From CAVPJW01 sp963705525 (GTDB lineage Bacteria > Acidobacteriota > Vicinamibacteria > Vicinamibacterales > CAVPJW01), in the NCBI GenBank assembly GCA_963705525.1, contig CAVPJW010000004.1, positions 744,001 through 808,000 on the forward strand: 64,000 nucleotides of DNA. Reading direction: 5' to 3'. The stretch's first letter is position 1, and each line of letters begins with the position of its first letter. The notes beneath the pieces are model-generated. The model saw only the letters and a list, made by a program, of their open reading frames with translations. It was not told the origin of the DNA and ran no database searches. The position numbers were made by a program, and so were the translations under genes. This document shows, in pieces, positions 35,295-44,735 of the stretch.

Positions 35295-36996
35295 CTACAG
35301 ATTTCGCTTCTTCCTCTCCTCGGCAATGTATTCCGCTGTGCGCATCGAGAGCGCCAGGATCGTCCAGGTCGGATTCTTGTCGGCGTTCGAGACGAACGGT
35401 CCGCCGTCGGCGACGAAGACGTTCTTCGCGTCGTGCGCCTGACAGTATTTGTTCAGCACCGACGTATTCGGATCGTTCCCCATCCGCGTGACACCAACCT
35501 CGTGGATGATCCGACCGCCGGCCTGGATGCCGTATCCCTCGTCTGCGCGTCGGCATCGGCGAGAGCGCGGTGCCGCCGAGCGACTCGATGATGCCGCGGA
35601 AGGTCTCCTGCATGTGCTTGACCTGCCGGAACTCGTGATCCGTCCACTTGTAGTGGAAGCGCAGGACCGGAATGCCCCAGCTGATCGACGGTGTCCGGAT
35701 CGATTTCGCAGTAGGTGTCTTCGTTCGGCACCATTTCACCGCGTCCCGAGAATCCGATCATCGCGCCGTAGAAGCGCCGGTAGTCGTCTTTGAGCTGCTT
35801 TCCGTATCCGCCGCCTCCGGGATACTGCTCAATCCCGTCCGTCGATCCGAAGCCCGGCATGTCACGGCCGCCCCACGGCTCGATGTGATAGCCGCGCGGA
35901 AAATCGAGCTTCCTGTTGTCGAGCCACCACGGCATGTAGATGTGCATGCCGCCCGCGCCGTCCTCGTTGTGCGGCACGCCGCCGGCCATCGATGGGATGA
36001 ATCCGCTGACGTCACTCCCCGTCGTATCCGTCAGGTACTTGCCGACGGTGCCGCTCGAGTTCGCGAGGCCGTTCGGAAAACGGGACGAACGGGAGTTGAG
36101 CAGGAGCCGCGCCGATTCGCACGCACTCGCCGCGAGCACGACGATCTTCGCGCGAACCTGATGCTCGCGCCCGGTCGCCGTGTCCACGTACGACACACCG
36201 GTCGCAAGACCGGCATCGTCGGTGGTCACCTCGCGCGCCATCGCATTCGGCACGATCGTGAGCCGGCCTGTCGCGAGTGCCGGCGGAAGCAGCACCGACG
36301 GCGACGAAAAGTTCGAATGCGTCGCGCACCCGCGTCCGCACTGGCCGCAGAAGTGACAGGCGGGACGACCGTTCAACGGCCGCGTGAGAATCGACTTGCG
36401 CGCGGCGATGCACGTGATGCCCATCTTGTCGGACGCCCGCTTGATGAGCAGCTCGTAGCATCGCGGTCTGCGGCGGCGGCTGAAAGATGCCGTCCGGCTC
36501 GTTCGGCAGGCCTTCCTGGCTTCCAAAGATACCGACGAGCTCGTCGAGCTTGTCGTAGTACGGCTTGAGATCGTCGTAGGAGATAGGCCAGTCGTCGCCG
36601 AGGCCATCGAGGCTCTTTCGGCGGAAATCGTCGGGCCCGAACCTCAGTGAAATGCGGCCCCAGTGATTCGTCCGCCCGCCGAGCATCCGTGAGCGGAACC
36701 AGTCGAACTCGGTGCCGGGCGCGCGCGTGTACGGCTCGCCCTCGATCTTCCAGCCGCCGATCGCGGCGTCGAAGTCGCCGAACGTGTCGTTGTCAGGCCG
36801 CGCAGCTCCGCGACGCGGTGAATCGTACGGCCACTTGAGCATCTGCCGAATTCTTCGCCGAGTCCCACATCCGTCCGGCTTCGAGCAGGACCACCTCGGC
36901 GCCGGCTTCAGTGAGAACCTTCGCGGCCATGCCGCCGCCGGCGCCGGAACCGACCACGCACACGTCGAAGGTCTTCGGGGAACGGATGATCTGCAT
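35295..36996 (-). CDS. GMC-family FAD dehydrogenase (second copy), four frameshifts as read
   Basis: Family segments occur in order in shifting frames: VVGSGAGGGMAAKVL and VLLEAGRMWD (FAD site), WFRSRMLGGRTNHWG, LLIKRASDKMGI, CHFCGQCGRGC, IVVLAASACESARLLLNS, WGIPVLRFHYKW, IIHEVGVTRMGNDPNTS and NPTWTILALSMRTAEY. Single extra bases near 36844, 36463, 35684 and 35544 explain all breaks. Without them the gene encodes 565 residues, matching the first copy's 560. With no part missing, sequence error is likelier than decay. It heads the seven-gene minus-strand run to 29727. Confidence 0.82.
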
Positions 36997-37129
36997 GACG
37001 TCGGATCTCGATCGCATCCAGGAGCCGCAAGGCCTCCAGCGAATGGACGGGAAGGATTCTACTGCAAGTTGCGGGATGGGCTGTGCACGACGCAGGCAGC
37101 GTGGATCTTCAAGGTGAGAGCCGGTCAGG

Positions 37130-38026
37130 TCAGGTCTTCACGGCCCGCGCCGTGAGGAGCACCTGATAGTCGGGATCGACGTGATCGAGCTCCTCGGACG
37201 TCAGCTCCTCGGCGGCAAGGCCGTGGAGGAATGCCACGGCCGACAGCACGTTCCCGCATGTCTGGACCGTTACATGTTCAGACGCGAAATGGCGGCCGAG
37301 CATGTGCTCGACCGAGCGCGTCGTGAAGCGCCAGTAGTCGCCCCAGTCGTCGAAGGCCGGACGATCGATCTGGCTGATCCCCGGCAGAGTGAGGAGGAGC
37401 GTTCCGCCAGGCTTCATCAACCGCACCAGCGTCTCGAGGGCCGCTGGTGCATCGAAGATCTGTTGTAGCGTTTGCGTACAGATCACGCAGTCGAAGAGGT
37501 TTTCTTCGCCGGCCGTTCCCTTCGTCAAATCGAGGACGATCGTGGCCTTGTCGTTGCCTTCGGAGTGGTACAGCACGTCGCTCCGCTCGACCGCGCTGCC
37601 GAAGCGCTTCGTATACGTGTCGTCGCCAATCTCGAGCACCCGACCCCGAATGTCGCCGGAGTGCGACGAGAGGAACCGCTCGATGTAATAGCGGTCCACG
37701 GGCGTGCCCCGATCCGCGCCCCACACGCGGCTCACCGGCCTGAGCCGTCGAAGGTCGTTGAGCTCCACGCTGCCCACGGGCGGCCATCTCGTGGAGTGCA
37801 GAATGCGCCGACGCATCCGCATCGGAAGGAGCGCGCGACCGGCAAGCTTGAGTGTCTGGCGCGGACCACGACCTGTACGAGACGGTGCCATCCCGCGGCC
37901 GAACAGTGCAAGCCCGACCGCTAGAAATCCCGCGGTCAGCACCCGCCATTTCGTGGAAGTTCTCGCCGCCGGCGGAAGGTGTTCTGCCTCGACTGCCTTC
38001 ACCGGCTGATCCATCGGTTCGTTCAT
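37130..38026 (-). CDS. Class I SAM-dependent methyltransferase
   Basis: The ATG at 38026 gives 298 residues. A hydrophobic stretch (about 30-45) precedes a Rossmann methyltransferase domain: RVLEIGDDTYTKRFG (motif I), TIVLDLTKG, FDCVICTQTLQQIFD (motif IV) and LVRLMKPGGTLLLTLPG. The layout resembles methyltransferases of glycan and natural-product clusters, often encoded with glycosyltransferases. It lies downstream of an ATP-grasp and an aminotransferase gene on the same strand, about 170 bases apart. The acceptor is unknown. Confidence 0.85.
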   Translation of the reverse strand: MNEPMDQPVKAVEAEHLPPAARTSTKWRVLTAGFLAVGLALFGRGMAPSRTGRGPRQTLKLAGRALLPMRMRRRILHSTRWPPVGSVELNDLRRLRPVSRVWGADRGTPVDRYYIERFLSSHSGDIRGRVLEIGDDTYTKRFGSAVERSDVLYHSEGNDKATIVLDLTKGTAGEENLFDCVICTQTLQQIFDAPAALETLVRLMKPGGTLLLTLPGISQIDRPAFDDWGDYWRFTTRSVEHMLGRHFASEHVTVQTCGNVLSAVAFLHGLAAEELTSEELDHVDPDYQVLLTARAVKT

Positions 38027-38199
38027 TCGGAAAGTTCTCAGGTCCACCCCGGCATCCAAACATCGCACCGCGACACCTCAGGTAAGACGCACGATTGCGC
38101 GGTGAGGTCCGAGCCTGCAACTTGCGTGCTAGCCCCTGGGCTGGGTTCTGGGGAATGCCGCCTTTGGTCGATATTGCTGAGCCTGTGCCGATCGACCGG

Positions 38200-39399
38200 T
38201 TATCCGCTCGGACGCTCCTGAATCGGTATCATGGCATAGAAGTCCTGGACGAAACGCCGCGCGTAGTCGTCCACCAGCCGCTGGACACGATCAGCGTCAT
38301 GCGACGCTACGATGAGTCCGGCATGGTTGCGCTTCTTGATTCGTCGCACGATCTCCGGATCGTCATACTGAGATGTGTCCGGATCCTCCTGCCGCGCCAG
38401 CGACAGCACGATGCCCGCATACCCGGCTCGATGGTCTGGCAGCGTGTAACCGCCCTCCTCGCCGGCAATCTCGAGCCGCGCCCACTCGCGCCAGAGATTG
38501 ATGCCCGTCGCGGCCTCGACCACGTCGACGATGTAGGCGCCGCCCACGCGTGCCGATGTCTCGAGAAAGTAGATGTGATCGTCTGCCTGTCCGCGAATGA
38601 ACTCCGTGTGCGTCACACCCCGCACGAGTCCCAGCGCGTCAACGACTTGCGCATTGGCCGCGTACAGTCGGCGGGCAATCTCCGACGCGGCGGACAGCGA
38701 TCGCGTCGTGAAGACACCGCCCTTGTGCGCCACGTCGATCGGGGGCTGGCCGTACGTGTGTGCGGCCGCAAAGATCACGCGCTGCTCGACGACGATGGAG
38801 TCCACGTGGAAGACATCGCCGGGCACGAATCGCTCCACGACGTAGAAGGAGCGGTGGTCGCCCAGTGTCTCGATGGACTGCCACAGCTCGTCCGGGCTGT
38901 GCACCTTCTTGATCCCGATCGCCGCCGCCTGTGAGCGCGGTTTGAGCACCCACGGCGTCGGGACCTTCTCGGCGAATTCCCGGATCGCTTCGTCGTTCAG
39001 CGCGTGGACGAAGTCGGGGACACGGATGCCCTTGAACCGCGCGCGCCCGCGCATCGCGAGTTTGTCGCGGAAGTACCGGGCGGTCGTGTCGCCCATACCG
39101 GGCACCCTCAGGTGTTCGCGAAGCAGCGCGGCGGTCTCGACGTCGAAATCGTCGAGCGCGACGATGCGCTCGATGCGTTCGCGGCGCGCGACGTAGCTGA
39201 CCGCTCTGATGAGATCGTCGCGGCCGATCTCCCGCGGGATGTAGAACGTGTCGTCGATGGCATCACGCGGCCAGTCCGCCTCGGCCAGCTTGTCGTTGGT
39301 CAGGAGCAGCACGCGACATCCCTGCCGCCGGCATTCGCGGATGAACTCCTGACCCTTCTCGTAGGTCGCGATGCAGAGAATGGTGAGGGGGTGCGGCAT
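38200..39399 (-). CDS. ATP-grasp domain ligase
   Basis: This 399-residue cytosolic protein has a preATP-grasp Rossmann part (LTILCIATYEKGQEFIREC) and an ATP-grasp fold with PWVLKPRSQAAAIGIKKV (ATP-binding lysine strand), FVPGDVFHVDSIV and YFLETSARVGGAYIVDVVE (metal-binding acidic residue). This is the carboxylate-amine ligase pattern, as in carbamoyl-phosphate-synthase-like and peptide-bond-forming enzymes. It starts five bases after the class III aminotransferase gene, so an amine or amino-acid product of that enzyme may be its substrate. This is inference from order only. Confidence 0.87.
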   Translation of the reverse strand: MPHPLTILCIATYEKGQEFIRECRRQGCRVLLLTNDKLAEADWPRDAIDDTFYIPREIGRDDLIRAVSYVARRERIERIVALDDFDVETAALLREHLRVPGMGDTTARYFRDKLAMRGRARFKGIRVPDFVHALNDEAIREFAEKVPTPWVLKPRSQAAAIGIKKVHSPDELWQSIETLGDHRSFYVVERFVPGDVFHVDSIVVEQRVIFAAAHTYGQPPIDVAHKGGVFTTRSLSAASEIARRLYAANAQVVDALGLVRGVTHTEFIRGQADDHIYFLETSARVGGAYIVDVVEAATGINLWREWARLEIAGEEGGYTLPDHRAGYAGIVLSLARQEDPDTSQYDDPEIVRRIKKRNHAGLIVASHDADRVQRLVDDYARRFVQDFYAMIPIQERPSG

Positions 39400-39404
39400 G
39401 CGTC

Positions 39405-40682
39405 CTATGAAGCTTCCTGCATTCCGGCCGCGTCCAGAGCCTCCCGGAAGGTCTCGACGATCGTTCGAATTTCGGATTCGGCGATGACAAACGGCGGAGA
39501 AATCTGGAGAGTCTTGCCCACGAGCGCCCGCGTCAGGACGCCACGCAGGCGCGACTCCTTCACGGCGCGGTCCACGAGGTCCGGCACGCGGCGGATCGCA
39601 TCGGGCGCCAGCTCAATGCCCGCGAGCAAACCGCACGTTCGTACCTCACCGACGAGCGGATGAGACGTCAGGCTTTGCGCGGCAGATGCAAGCACGGGTT
39701 CGAGCTTCGCCACCCGCTCGACCAGCCCTTCGCGCTCGAGGATGTCGAGGTTCGCGAGTCCCACGGCACACGCGGTCGGATGCGCCGAATACGTATACCC
39801 GTGCCGGAACATCGTCCCGCTTCCCTTCCAGAATGGTTCCTGAAGCCGCCGCCCGCAGGCGACGAGCCCGAGCGGGACGTATCCGGAGGTGATGCCCTTG
39901 GCGCCGACAAGAAGATCCGGGACGAGCCCGAATCGATCCGACCCGAACCAGTGTCCGAGGCGACCGAATCCGGTGATGACCTCGTCGATAGCCAGCAGCA
40001 CGTCGTGCTGACGGCAAAGGCGCGAGACTCGATCCCAGTAATCGCCCTCGGGCGGACGGATACCGCCGGCGCCAATCACCGGTTCGCCAAAGAATGCGGC
40101 GACCGTTCCGGCGTGCTCGAAGAACACGCGGGCAATGGCATCGACATCGTGCGCCGGCACGCGAATGACCCCTGGCAGCAGCTCTCCGAATCCAGTGTGA
40201 TTCCCCGTGATTCCCGCCAGGCTCGTCCCGTACCCCGCCATGCCGTGATAGGCGTGCTCACGAACCACGATGAGCTGCCGCGTCGGCTGACCCACGACCG
40301 TCCAGTAGTGACGGACCATCTTGACGGCCGTGTCGATCGACTCGGAGCCGCCGCTCGTAAAGAACACGGCGGCGTCCTCGATGGGCACGAGGCTCGAAAT
40401 GCGTTCGGCCAGATCGAGCGCCGGACGATTTGCCAGGCGATCGAAATTGGAGCACGCCGCGAGCCGCCGCATCTGCCGAGCGGCGCGGTCCGCGAGCTCC
40501 TCTCGCCCATGGCCCACGTTGCAGTACCACAACGCGGCCGTCCCATCGAGATAGCGCTTCCCCTCCTCGTCGAACAGCCACACGCCGTCGCCGCGGTCCA
40601 GGACGACCTCGTCTCCCGCGACCTGGGCCATGTTTGCGAACGGGTGCCAGAATCTCGTCGTCGTGAGTGATGTCATGGTCAT
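39405..40682 (-). CDS. Class III (PLP) aminotransferase
   Basis: This 425-residue cytosolic protein is a fold-type I aminotransferase. Segments are LDGTAALWYCNVGHG, FFTSGGSESIDTAVKM (cofactor phosphate), REHAYHGMAGYG, AIDEVITGFGRLGHWFG (the aspartate binding the pyridine nitrogen) and LLVGAKGITSGYVPLG with the Schiff-base lysine. All key residues are present. Family members include omega-amino-acid:pyruvate and putrescine aminotransferases. It is tightly coupled to an ATP-grasp ligase, which suggests a dedicated biosynthetic step rather than general catabolism. Confidence 0.92.
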   Translation of the reverse strand: MTMTSLTTTRFWHPFANMAQVAGDEVVLDRGDGVWLFDEEGKRYLDGTAALWYCNVGHGREELADRAARQMRRLAACSNFDRLANRPALDLAERISSLVPIEDAAVFFTSGGSESIDTAVKMVRHYWTVVGQPTRQLIVVREHAYHGMAGYGTSLAGITGNHTGFGELLPGVIRVPAHDVDAIARVFFEHAGTVAAFFGEPVIGAGGIRPPEGDYWDRVSRLCRQHDVLLAIDEVITGFGRLGHWFGSDRFGLVPDLLVGAKGITSGYVPLGLVACGRRLQEPFWKGSGTMFRHGYTYSAHPTACAVGLANLDILEREGLVERVAKLEPVLASAAQSLTSHPLVGEVRTCGLLAGIELAPDAIRRVPDLVDRAVKESRLRGVLTRALVGKTLQISPPFVIAESEIRTIVETFREALDAAGMQEAS

Positions 40683-40698
40683 GAGTGTGCCCTCTTCA

Positions 40699-41320
40699 CT
40701 AGCGCGGGCGATCCTGAACGGCGGTCAGCGCGCGGTCGAGCGCGGCCGCGGCACCCAGCGCGGGCTTGTCGTAGATATTCCAAGCGGTGAACACGGCGAT
40801 GAGATCGAATTCGGGGACAACGATCAATTGTTGGCCTCCATAGCCCAGCGCGGCATACGCATCATACGAGGTCGGGCCCTTCCGGGAAATCACCCACCAC
40901 TTGTAGCCGTACCCGAACCCCTTTCGATCCGTGTCGATCTTCCAGGTCGTCGAATCGCGGACCCAGCCTTCGGGCATGGAGATCGGTCCCCTTGTAGAAG
41001 GGATGCCATCCCGGGTCATAGTAGTTGTAGATGCCCGGTGCTCCTCTTCCCGCGAACAGTTTCTGATAGTCCTGTTTGTACGATCGTTGGAAGACGAGCT
41101 GGCCGTTCCTCACGATCACGAAGCCATCGACATAGCCATACGTGCCGCCAGCAAACTCCTGGTCGAGCGCCTTGAAGACGTTCGAGTCCATCTTCTGGGC
41201 CTCGGGCGTCGATGACGACCACCCCTTCGTGGGCCAGATCGTCGGCCGGACGTCCGCGTCCATCCGCGCGACAACGAGGCCCATCGAGAAGATGAACAGG
41301 AGCACGCGACGACGAGTCAT
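40699..41320 (-). pseudogene. Serine hydrolase (beta-lactamase family) lacking its catalytic core
   Basis: The N-terminal part (signal peptide, then VDGFVIVRNGQLVFQRSYKQ and PGIYNYYDPGWHPFYKGTDL) is followed at about 40979, in another frame, by the family's C-terminal part, MPEGWVRDSTTWKI to LGYGGQQLIVVPEF. In related proteins, some 170-200 residues carrying SxxK and YxN lie between these. So this copy has lost its catalytic core and is out of frame at the junction. It cannot be active as read. A true deletion or an assembly collapse would both fit. Confidence 0.75.
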
Positions 41321-41392
41321 CGACTCAATCCTTCCGGGAATGATGAATGTCTGTTCGGCTGTAACCAGTTTCGGAGGTTGAAAAATGCGGGC

Positions 41393-42316
41393 TTACTTCC
41401 CGAAGAGCACCTTGAGGCGGAACAAAATGCCGCCAAGATCCTCTTCGTCAAACACGGCTGACACGCCGCCGATTCCAATCGAGTTGTCCACTTTGGTCCA
41501 CTGCACTTCAAACGCCGTTGACGCCCATTCAACGCCCGTGATCTCCACGCCGCCAACAAAGTGGTAGCTGCCGTATTGATCGTCCACGTTGTCGCCGGCT
41601 TCGGCAAAATCAAACTCTTCGTTAAAGAAATATACGCCACCGCCGCCGCCGACGTAGGGCACGACTCTCCCCAACCCGGGAATCCGGAATCCGGCGGTAA
41701 ACGTCAGGGGAATGATGCGAACCCGATCGGAAATGCCGAGCCCGAACACCTGGGCGCCCTGCACGAACACGCGCTGGCCCGTCTTTTCGAAATAGTCGAC
41801 GCTGCCCTCGACATAAATCCCGGGCGCAATCACGACCTGGCCGCCGCCGCCGAACAGCCAGCCATTGTCCGTGTCCATGATCGCCTGGAAGCTTCGATCC
41901 GCGGCGAACGTGTTGTAGGCGAACTGACCGAAGCCGCGCACTCTGACCTTTGAAGGAGTCACGGGTTGGGCAGCGGCGGCCGCGGCGGCTGCCTGAGTCC
42001 CGGCCGTCTCGGGCGGCAACGAACCTGTGGCGACTTCAACGTGACCGACAAAGATGAACGCGGTGTCACTGCCCTTCCCCCCGAGCTCCGCCGGCAGGAG
42101 GACCTGCACCCACTGCTGTTCACGACCCACGACCTCCAGGGTCTGACCCACCTTCGCCGTCGCCACAATGAAGCTGGGATTCCGTCGCCAGAGCGGCGCC
42201 TTATCCTTCGTGACGCGTACCGTGGCGTTCTGCGCATGCGCGAGAGCAGCGCTGCCCAGAACCAAGGCAAGGACCACAGCCTGCAGCACGCGCGCAGTTC
42301 GAGGACGACGCATCAT
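41393..42316 (-). CDS. Exported SH3-like plus outer-membrane beta-barrel protein
   Basis: This 307-residue protein has a signal peptide ending AHAQN and a small SH3b-like domain (VRVTKDKAPLWRRNP to WVQVLLP). An Ala-rich linker follows (about residue 115), then a C-terminal region of alternating strands ending VVPYVGGGGGVYFF, FEVQWTKVD and ILFRLKVLFGK, consistent with an eight-stranded barrel. Its ATG overlaps the stop of the subtilase gene by four bases, so the two are co-translated. The barrel might anchor or display its partner. No catalytic residues were seen. Confidence 0.7.
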   Translation of the reverse strand: MMRRPRTARVLQAVVLALVLGSAALAHAQNATVRVTKDKAPLWRRNPSFIVATAKVGQTLEVVGREQQWVQVLLPAELGGKGSDTAFIFVGHVEVATGSLPPETAGTQAAAAAAAAQPVTPSKVRVRGFGQFAYNTFAADRSFQAIMDTDNGWLFGGGGQVVIAPGIYVEGSVDYFEKTGQRVFVQGAQVFGLGISDRVRIIPLTFTAGFRIPGLGRVVPYVGGGGGVYFFNEEFDFAEAGDNVDDQYGSYHFVGGVEITGVEWASTAFEVQWTKVDNSIGIGGVSAVFDEEDLGGILFRLKVLFGK

Positions 42317-43848
42317 TTCGCCAGACCCAGTCCGCGAAGCGTGTTTCGTGGGCTGATCAAACCGAACCCATAGTCGTCGTCGCGGCCGGCCGCACCGAGG
42401 TCGCGCGCACTTTGTTCGATGGCCGCCTCGATCGCCGACGGACTGGTGATGCCCTGTTGCATGAGAAGCGCTGCCAGTCCCGACACATGCGGAGTGGCTT
42501 GCGACGTGCCCTGGAAGAACTCGTAGGCGAACGAATCGAAGCGGGGAGGAAATGTCTGGACGAGATCGGAATCGAGCGTCTGCTGGAGAATGCCGCCCGT
42601 CGTCCCACCCTTTCGCTGATCCCCGCCCGGTGCGGCAATTTCGATGAAGCTGCCGGTGGACGAGTAAAAGGCGCGGGTGAGATCCTGCCCGACTGACGCG
42701 ACCGATATGACGCCGCCGATCTTGGACGCCATCGTGGCCAATGTCCCGACGGGGTTCCCCTGCTCGAACTCGTTGCCGCCCGCAACCGCCACGAACGCGC
42801 CCTTGCTCACCGCGTATCGGAGGGCATCCTCAACAACCGGAAGCGGATCTGACGTGTCAAATCCGAGGCTCAGGTTCAGGACTTTCGCGCCGTTGTCGAC
42901 CGCGTAACGGATCCCCTGCGCGAGCACGGCATCGGTGCCGACGTTGGGCGATCCGAAGACCTGATCCCAGAACCCGCTGATCACCTTGACCGGCATGATC
43001 TTCACGTTGAACGCCACGCCGGCGACGCCCATGCTGTTGTTCGTGGACTGACCGACGGTCCCGGTCACGTGTGTGCCGTGTCCGTCCAGATCGACGGGAT
43101 TGTCATCGTCCCAGATGAAGTCGTGCGGACTGACGAACCGGCCTGCACCAAGATCTGGCGCCACGGCAAACGGCACGACGACGTCTTGAACCTCGACGCC
43201 GCCGGACCCGTCGGAGACAAGCGCCTGATAGCGGAACGTCGCGTTCTTGAACGCCACACCCGTGTCAATGACGGCCACAATGATGTTCGATGTGGCACCC
43301 TGGTTGATGTCCCAGGCCTTCTCCATGTCAATCGCGGGAAAATTCCATTGCTGGTTGTAGAACTCGTCATTGGGCCTGAATGACGCAGTGGTCCTATAGG
43401 AGGCCTGTGCGAACTCAACCTCGGCCAGTCCCGTGAGGCTTCGCGCGAGCGCCACGGGATCGGCCGCGCGGTTGATGGCAATCGAGTCGAAATCGGCAAA
43501 GGCTCGACGTGCGAGCAGCTGCCCGCCAACTTGCGCGGCGATCTGGGCTCGTCGCCCGGCGTCCACGTTGGCTCGGAACTTGACGATCACACGCCCTGGT
43601 ACGAACGGCACGAGGTCGCGTGCGGGCTGTTCAACGCCGTCGAGGTGGACCGAGAGCGCGCCTGGCGGTCTTGGCGGATCGTTCGCGCGAAGTCCTCGAT
43701 CGATGGGGCCGACGGACGGCGCGTTCAGGAGAACGCGGGGGCCTGGACGAAGGTTGTTGGATTGGGTGTTTCCGGAAATTCCCGTAGCCAGGACAGCCGC
43801 TGCTACGACCGGCAGCCAGCGACCCGTCCTCGATCCGGATGGCAACAT
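42313..43848 (-). CDS. Subtilisin-like (S8) serine protease
   Basis: I start at ATG 43848, which gives a signal peptide (RTGRWLPVVAAAVLATG). Longer in-frame starts lack one. The 511-residue protein has a propeptide (VPGRVIVKFRANVDAGRR, I9-like) and a complete S8 triad: Asp in VAVIDTGV, His in DGHGTHVTG and Ser in FQGTSQATPHVSG. A glycine-rich oxyanion stretch, AVAGGNEFEQGN, is also present. It is secreted or periplasmic and self-processing. No C-terminal sorting domain is visible. The downstream overlapping gene encodes a beta-barrel protein that may retain it. Confidence 0.92.
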   Translation of the reverse strand: MLPSGSRTGRWLPVVAAAVLATGISGNTQSNNLRPGPRVLLNAPSVGPIDRGLRANDPPRPPGALSVHLDGVEQPARDLVPFVPGRVIVKFRANVDAGRRAQIAAQVGGQLLARRAFADFDSIAINRAADPVALARSLTGLAEVEFAQASYRTTASFRPNDEFYNQQWNFPAIDMEKAWDINQGATSNIIVAVIDTGVAFKNATFRYQALVSDGSGGVEVQDVVVPFAVAPDLGAGRFVSPHDFIWDDDNPVDLDGHGTHVTGTVGQSTNNSMGVAGVAFNVKIMPVKVISGFWDQVFGSPNVGTDAVLAQGIRYAVDNGAKVLNLSLGFDTSDPLPVVEDALRYAVSKGAFVAVAGGNEFEQGNPVGTLATMASKIGGVISVASVGQDLTRAFYSSTGSFIEIAAPGGDQRKGGTTGGILQQTLDSDLVQTFPPRFDSFAYEFFQGTSQATPHVSGLAALLMQQGITSPSAIEAAIEQSARDLGAAGRDDDYGFGLISPRNTLRGLGLAK

Positions 43849-43963
43849 GCGGTTGAAGAAGTATACGGTCACTTCAATGCTCGGGCAAGCTAAATCCAAC
43901 CGCTGGGTACTAGATGGTGCCATACGATCGACGAAAACCGTCGTGCTAGAATCGCGCGGCCGC

Positions 43964-44356
43964 ATGTACAAATTGTTGAGCGCGGGCTGGGGCTTTCTGA
44001 TCTGGCTCGGAGCGACGGGAGCGCTCCGCGACGCGGGTCAGCTGATCTTTCAGCGCGAAGATCAGTGGATCCTGGTGGTGACGTTCATCGCCACTGTTCC
44101 CGTCATCGCACTCGCGACGTATCCAATCTATGGCCTTCTGCGATTGAAGGGAAGCGAACGCGTCATCGCCGCTGCGCTCATGGCGCTGCCGGGCATGCTG
44201 CTCGACACGTTGAGCGTGCTCTTCTTTACACGCGCGTTTCCCAACATCGATCCCGCCCTCGATGGTGTCTTCGCCGCGTGGCTTCTTTGGGCGTACGCGC
44301 TGACACTCATCACCGGCTTCTGGCCCTCGAGGCCAGCTGTACAAAAACCAGCGTAG
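43964..44356 (+). CDS. Small four-helix membrane protein (DUF5367-like)
   Basis: The ATG at 43964 gives 130 residues with four hydrophobic helices: AGWGFLIWLGATGAL, ILVVTFIATVPVIALA, VIAAALMALPGMLLD, and AAWLLWAYALTLITGF. An acidic/arginine segment near FTRAFPNIDP lies between the last two. The pattern resembles DUF5367. A longer open frame upstream to 43433 is antisense to the subtilase gene and is not coding. Function unknown. Confidence 0.7.
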   Translation: MYKLLSAGWGFLIWLGATGALRDAGQLIFQREDQWILVVTFIATVPVIALATYPIYGLLRLKGSERVIAAALMALPGMLLDTLSVLFFTRAFPNIDPALDGVFAAWLLWAYALTLITGFWPSRPAVQKPA

Positions 44357-44366
44357 GCGCGTTGTC

Positions 44367-44735
44367 TTACGAGTGGGCGGCCTGACGTTCCTTGGGATCG
44401 ATCGCCATCAGCGCCGCTTGAGCCGCCACGTGAGCCTGCACGATGGCCTCGGCTCGCGCCATGGCGTCGGCATCGCCAAGCCGGTACACGGCATTGGCCT
44501 CGATGAGATCCTTCTGGGTGGACGGAGTGCTGTCGATGCTGTCGTAAATGGCCGTGACGGGACACGCCGGGACGCACGCGCCACAGTCGATGCATTCCTC
44601 GGGGTGAATGTACAGCATGGTGGCGGGCTCGAACTCGGCCTCATCCTTGCGCGGGTGGATGCAGTCAACGGGACATACGTCAACGCAGGCTGTATCTTTG
44701 GTTCCAATGCAGGGATCAGTGATGACAAACGGCAT
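44367..44735 (-). CDS. fdxA: 7Fe (3Fe-4S/4Fe-4S) ferredoxin with C-terminal tail
   Basis: This 122-residue cytosolic protein has a first cluster motif C-x7-C-x3-C-x3-C (PCIGTKDTACVDVCPVDC), the spacing of a 3Fe-4S site. A second motif, C-x2-C-x2-C-x3-C-P (CIDCGACVPACP), is that of a 4Fe-4S site. This is the FdxA-type seven-iron ferredoxin. An extra Ala-rich helix of about 45 residues follows. It is an electron carrier whose partner is not encoded nearby. It converges with the small membrane protein gene and diverges from the serine hydrolase with a 230-base gap. Confidence 0.92.
   Translation of the reverse strand: MPFVITDPCIGTKDTACVDVCPVDCIHPRKDEAEFEPATMLYIHPEECIDCGACVPACPVTAIYDSIDSTPSTQKDLIEANAVYRLGDADAMARAEAIVQAHVAAQAALMAIDPKERQAAHS

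Noticed and set aside
37130..40682. Full natural-product gene cluster
   Set aside because: There are no synthase, carrier-protein or transporter genes alongside. Only three tailoring-type enzymes are present.
43433..43963. Upstream extension of the small membrane protein gene
   Set aside because: It is antisense to the subtilase N-terminus and lacks membrane or other domain pattern. The ATG at 43964 starts the hydrophobic protein.
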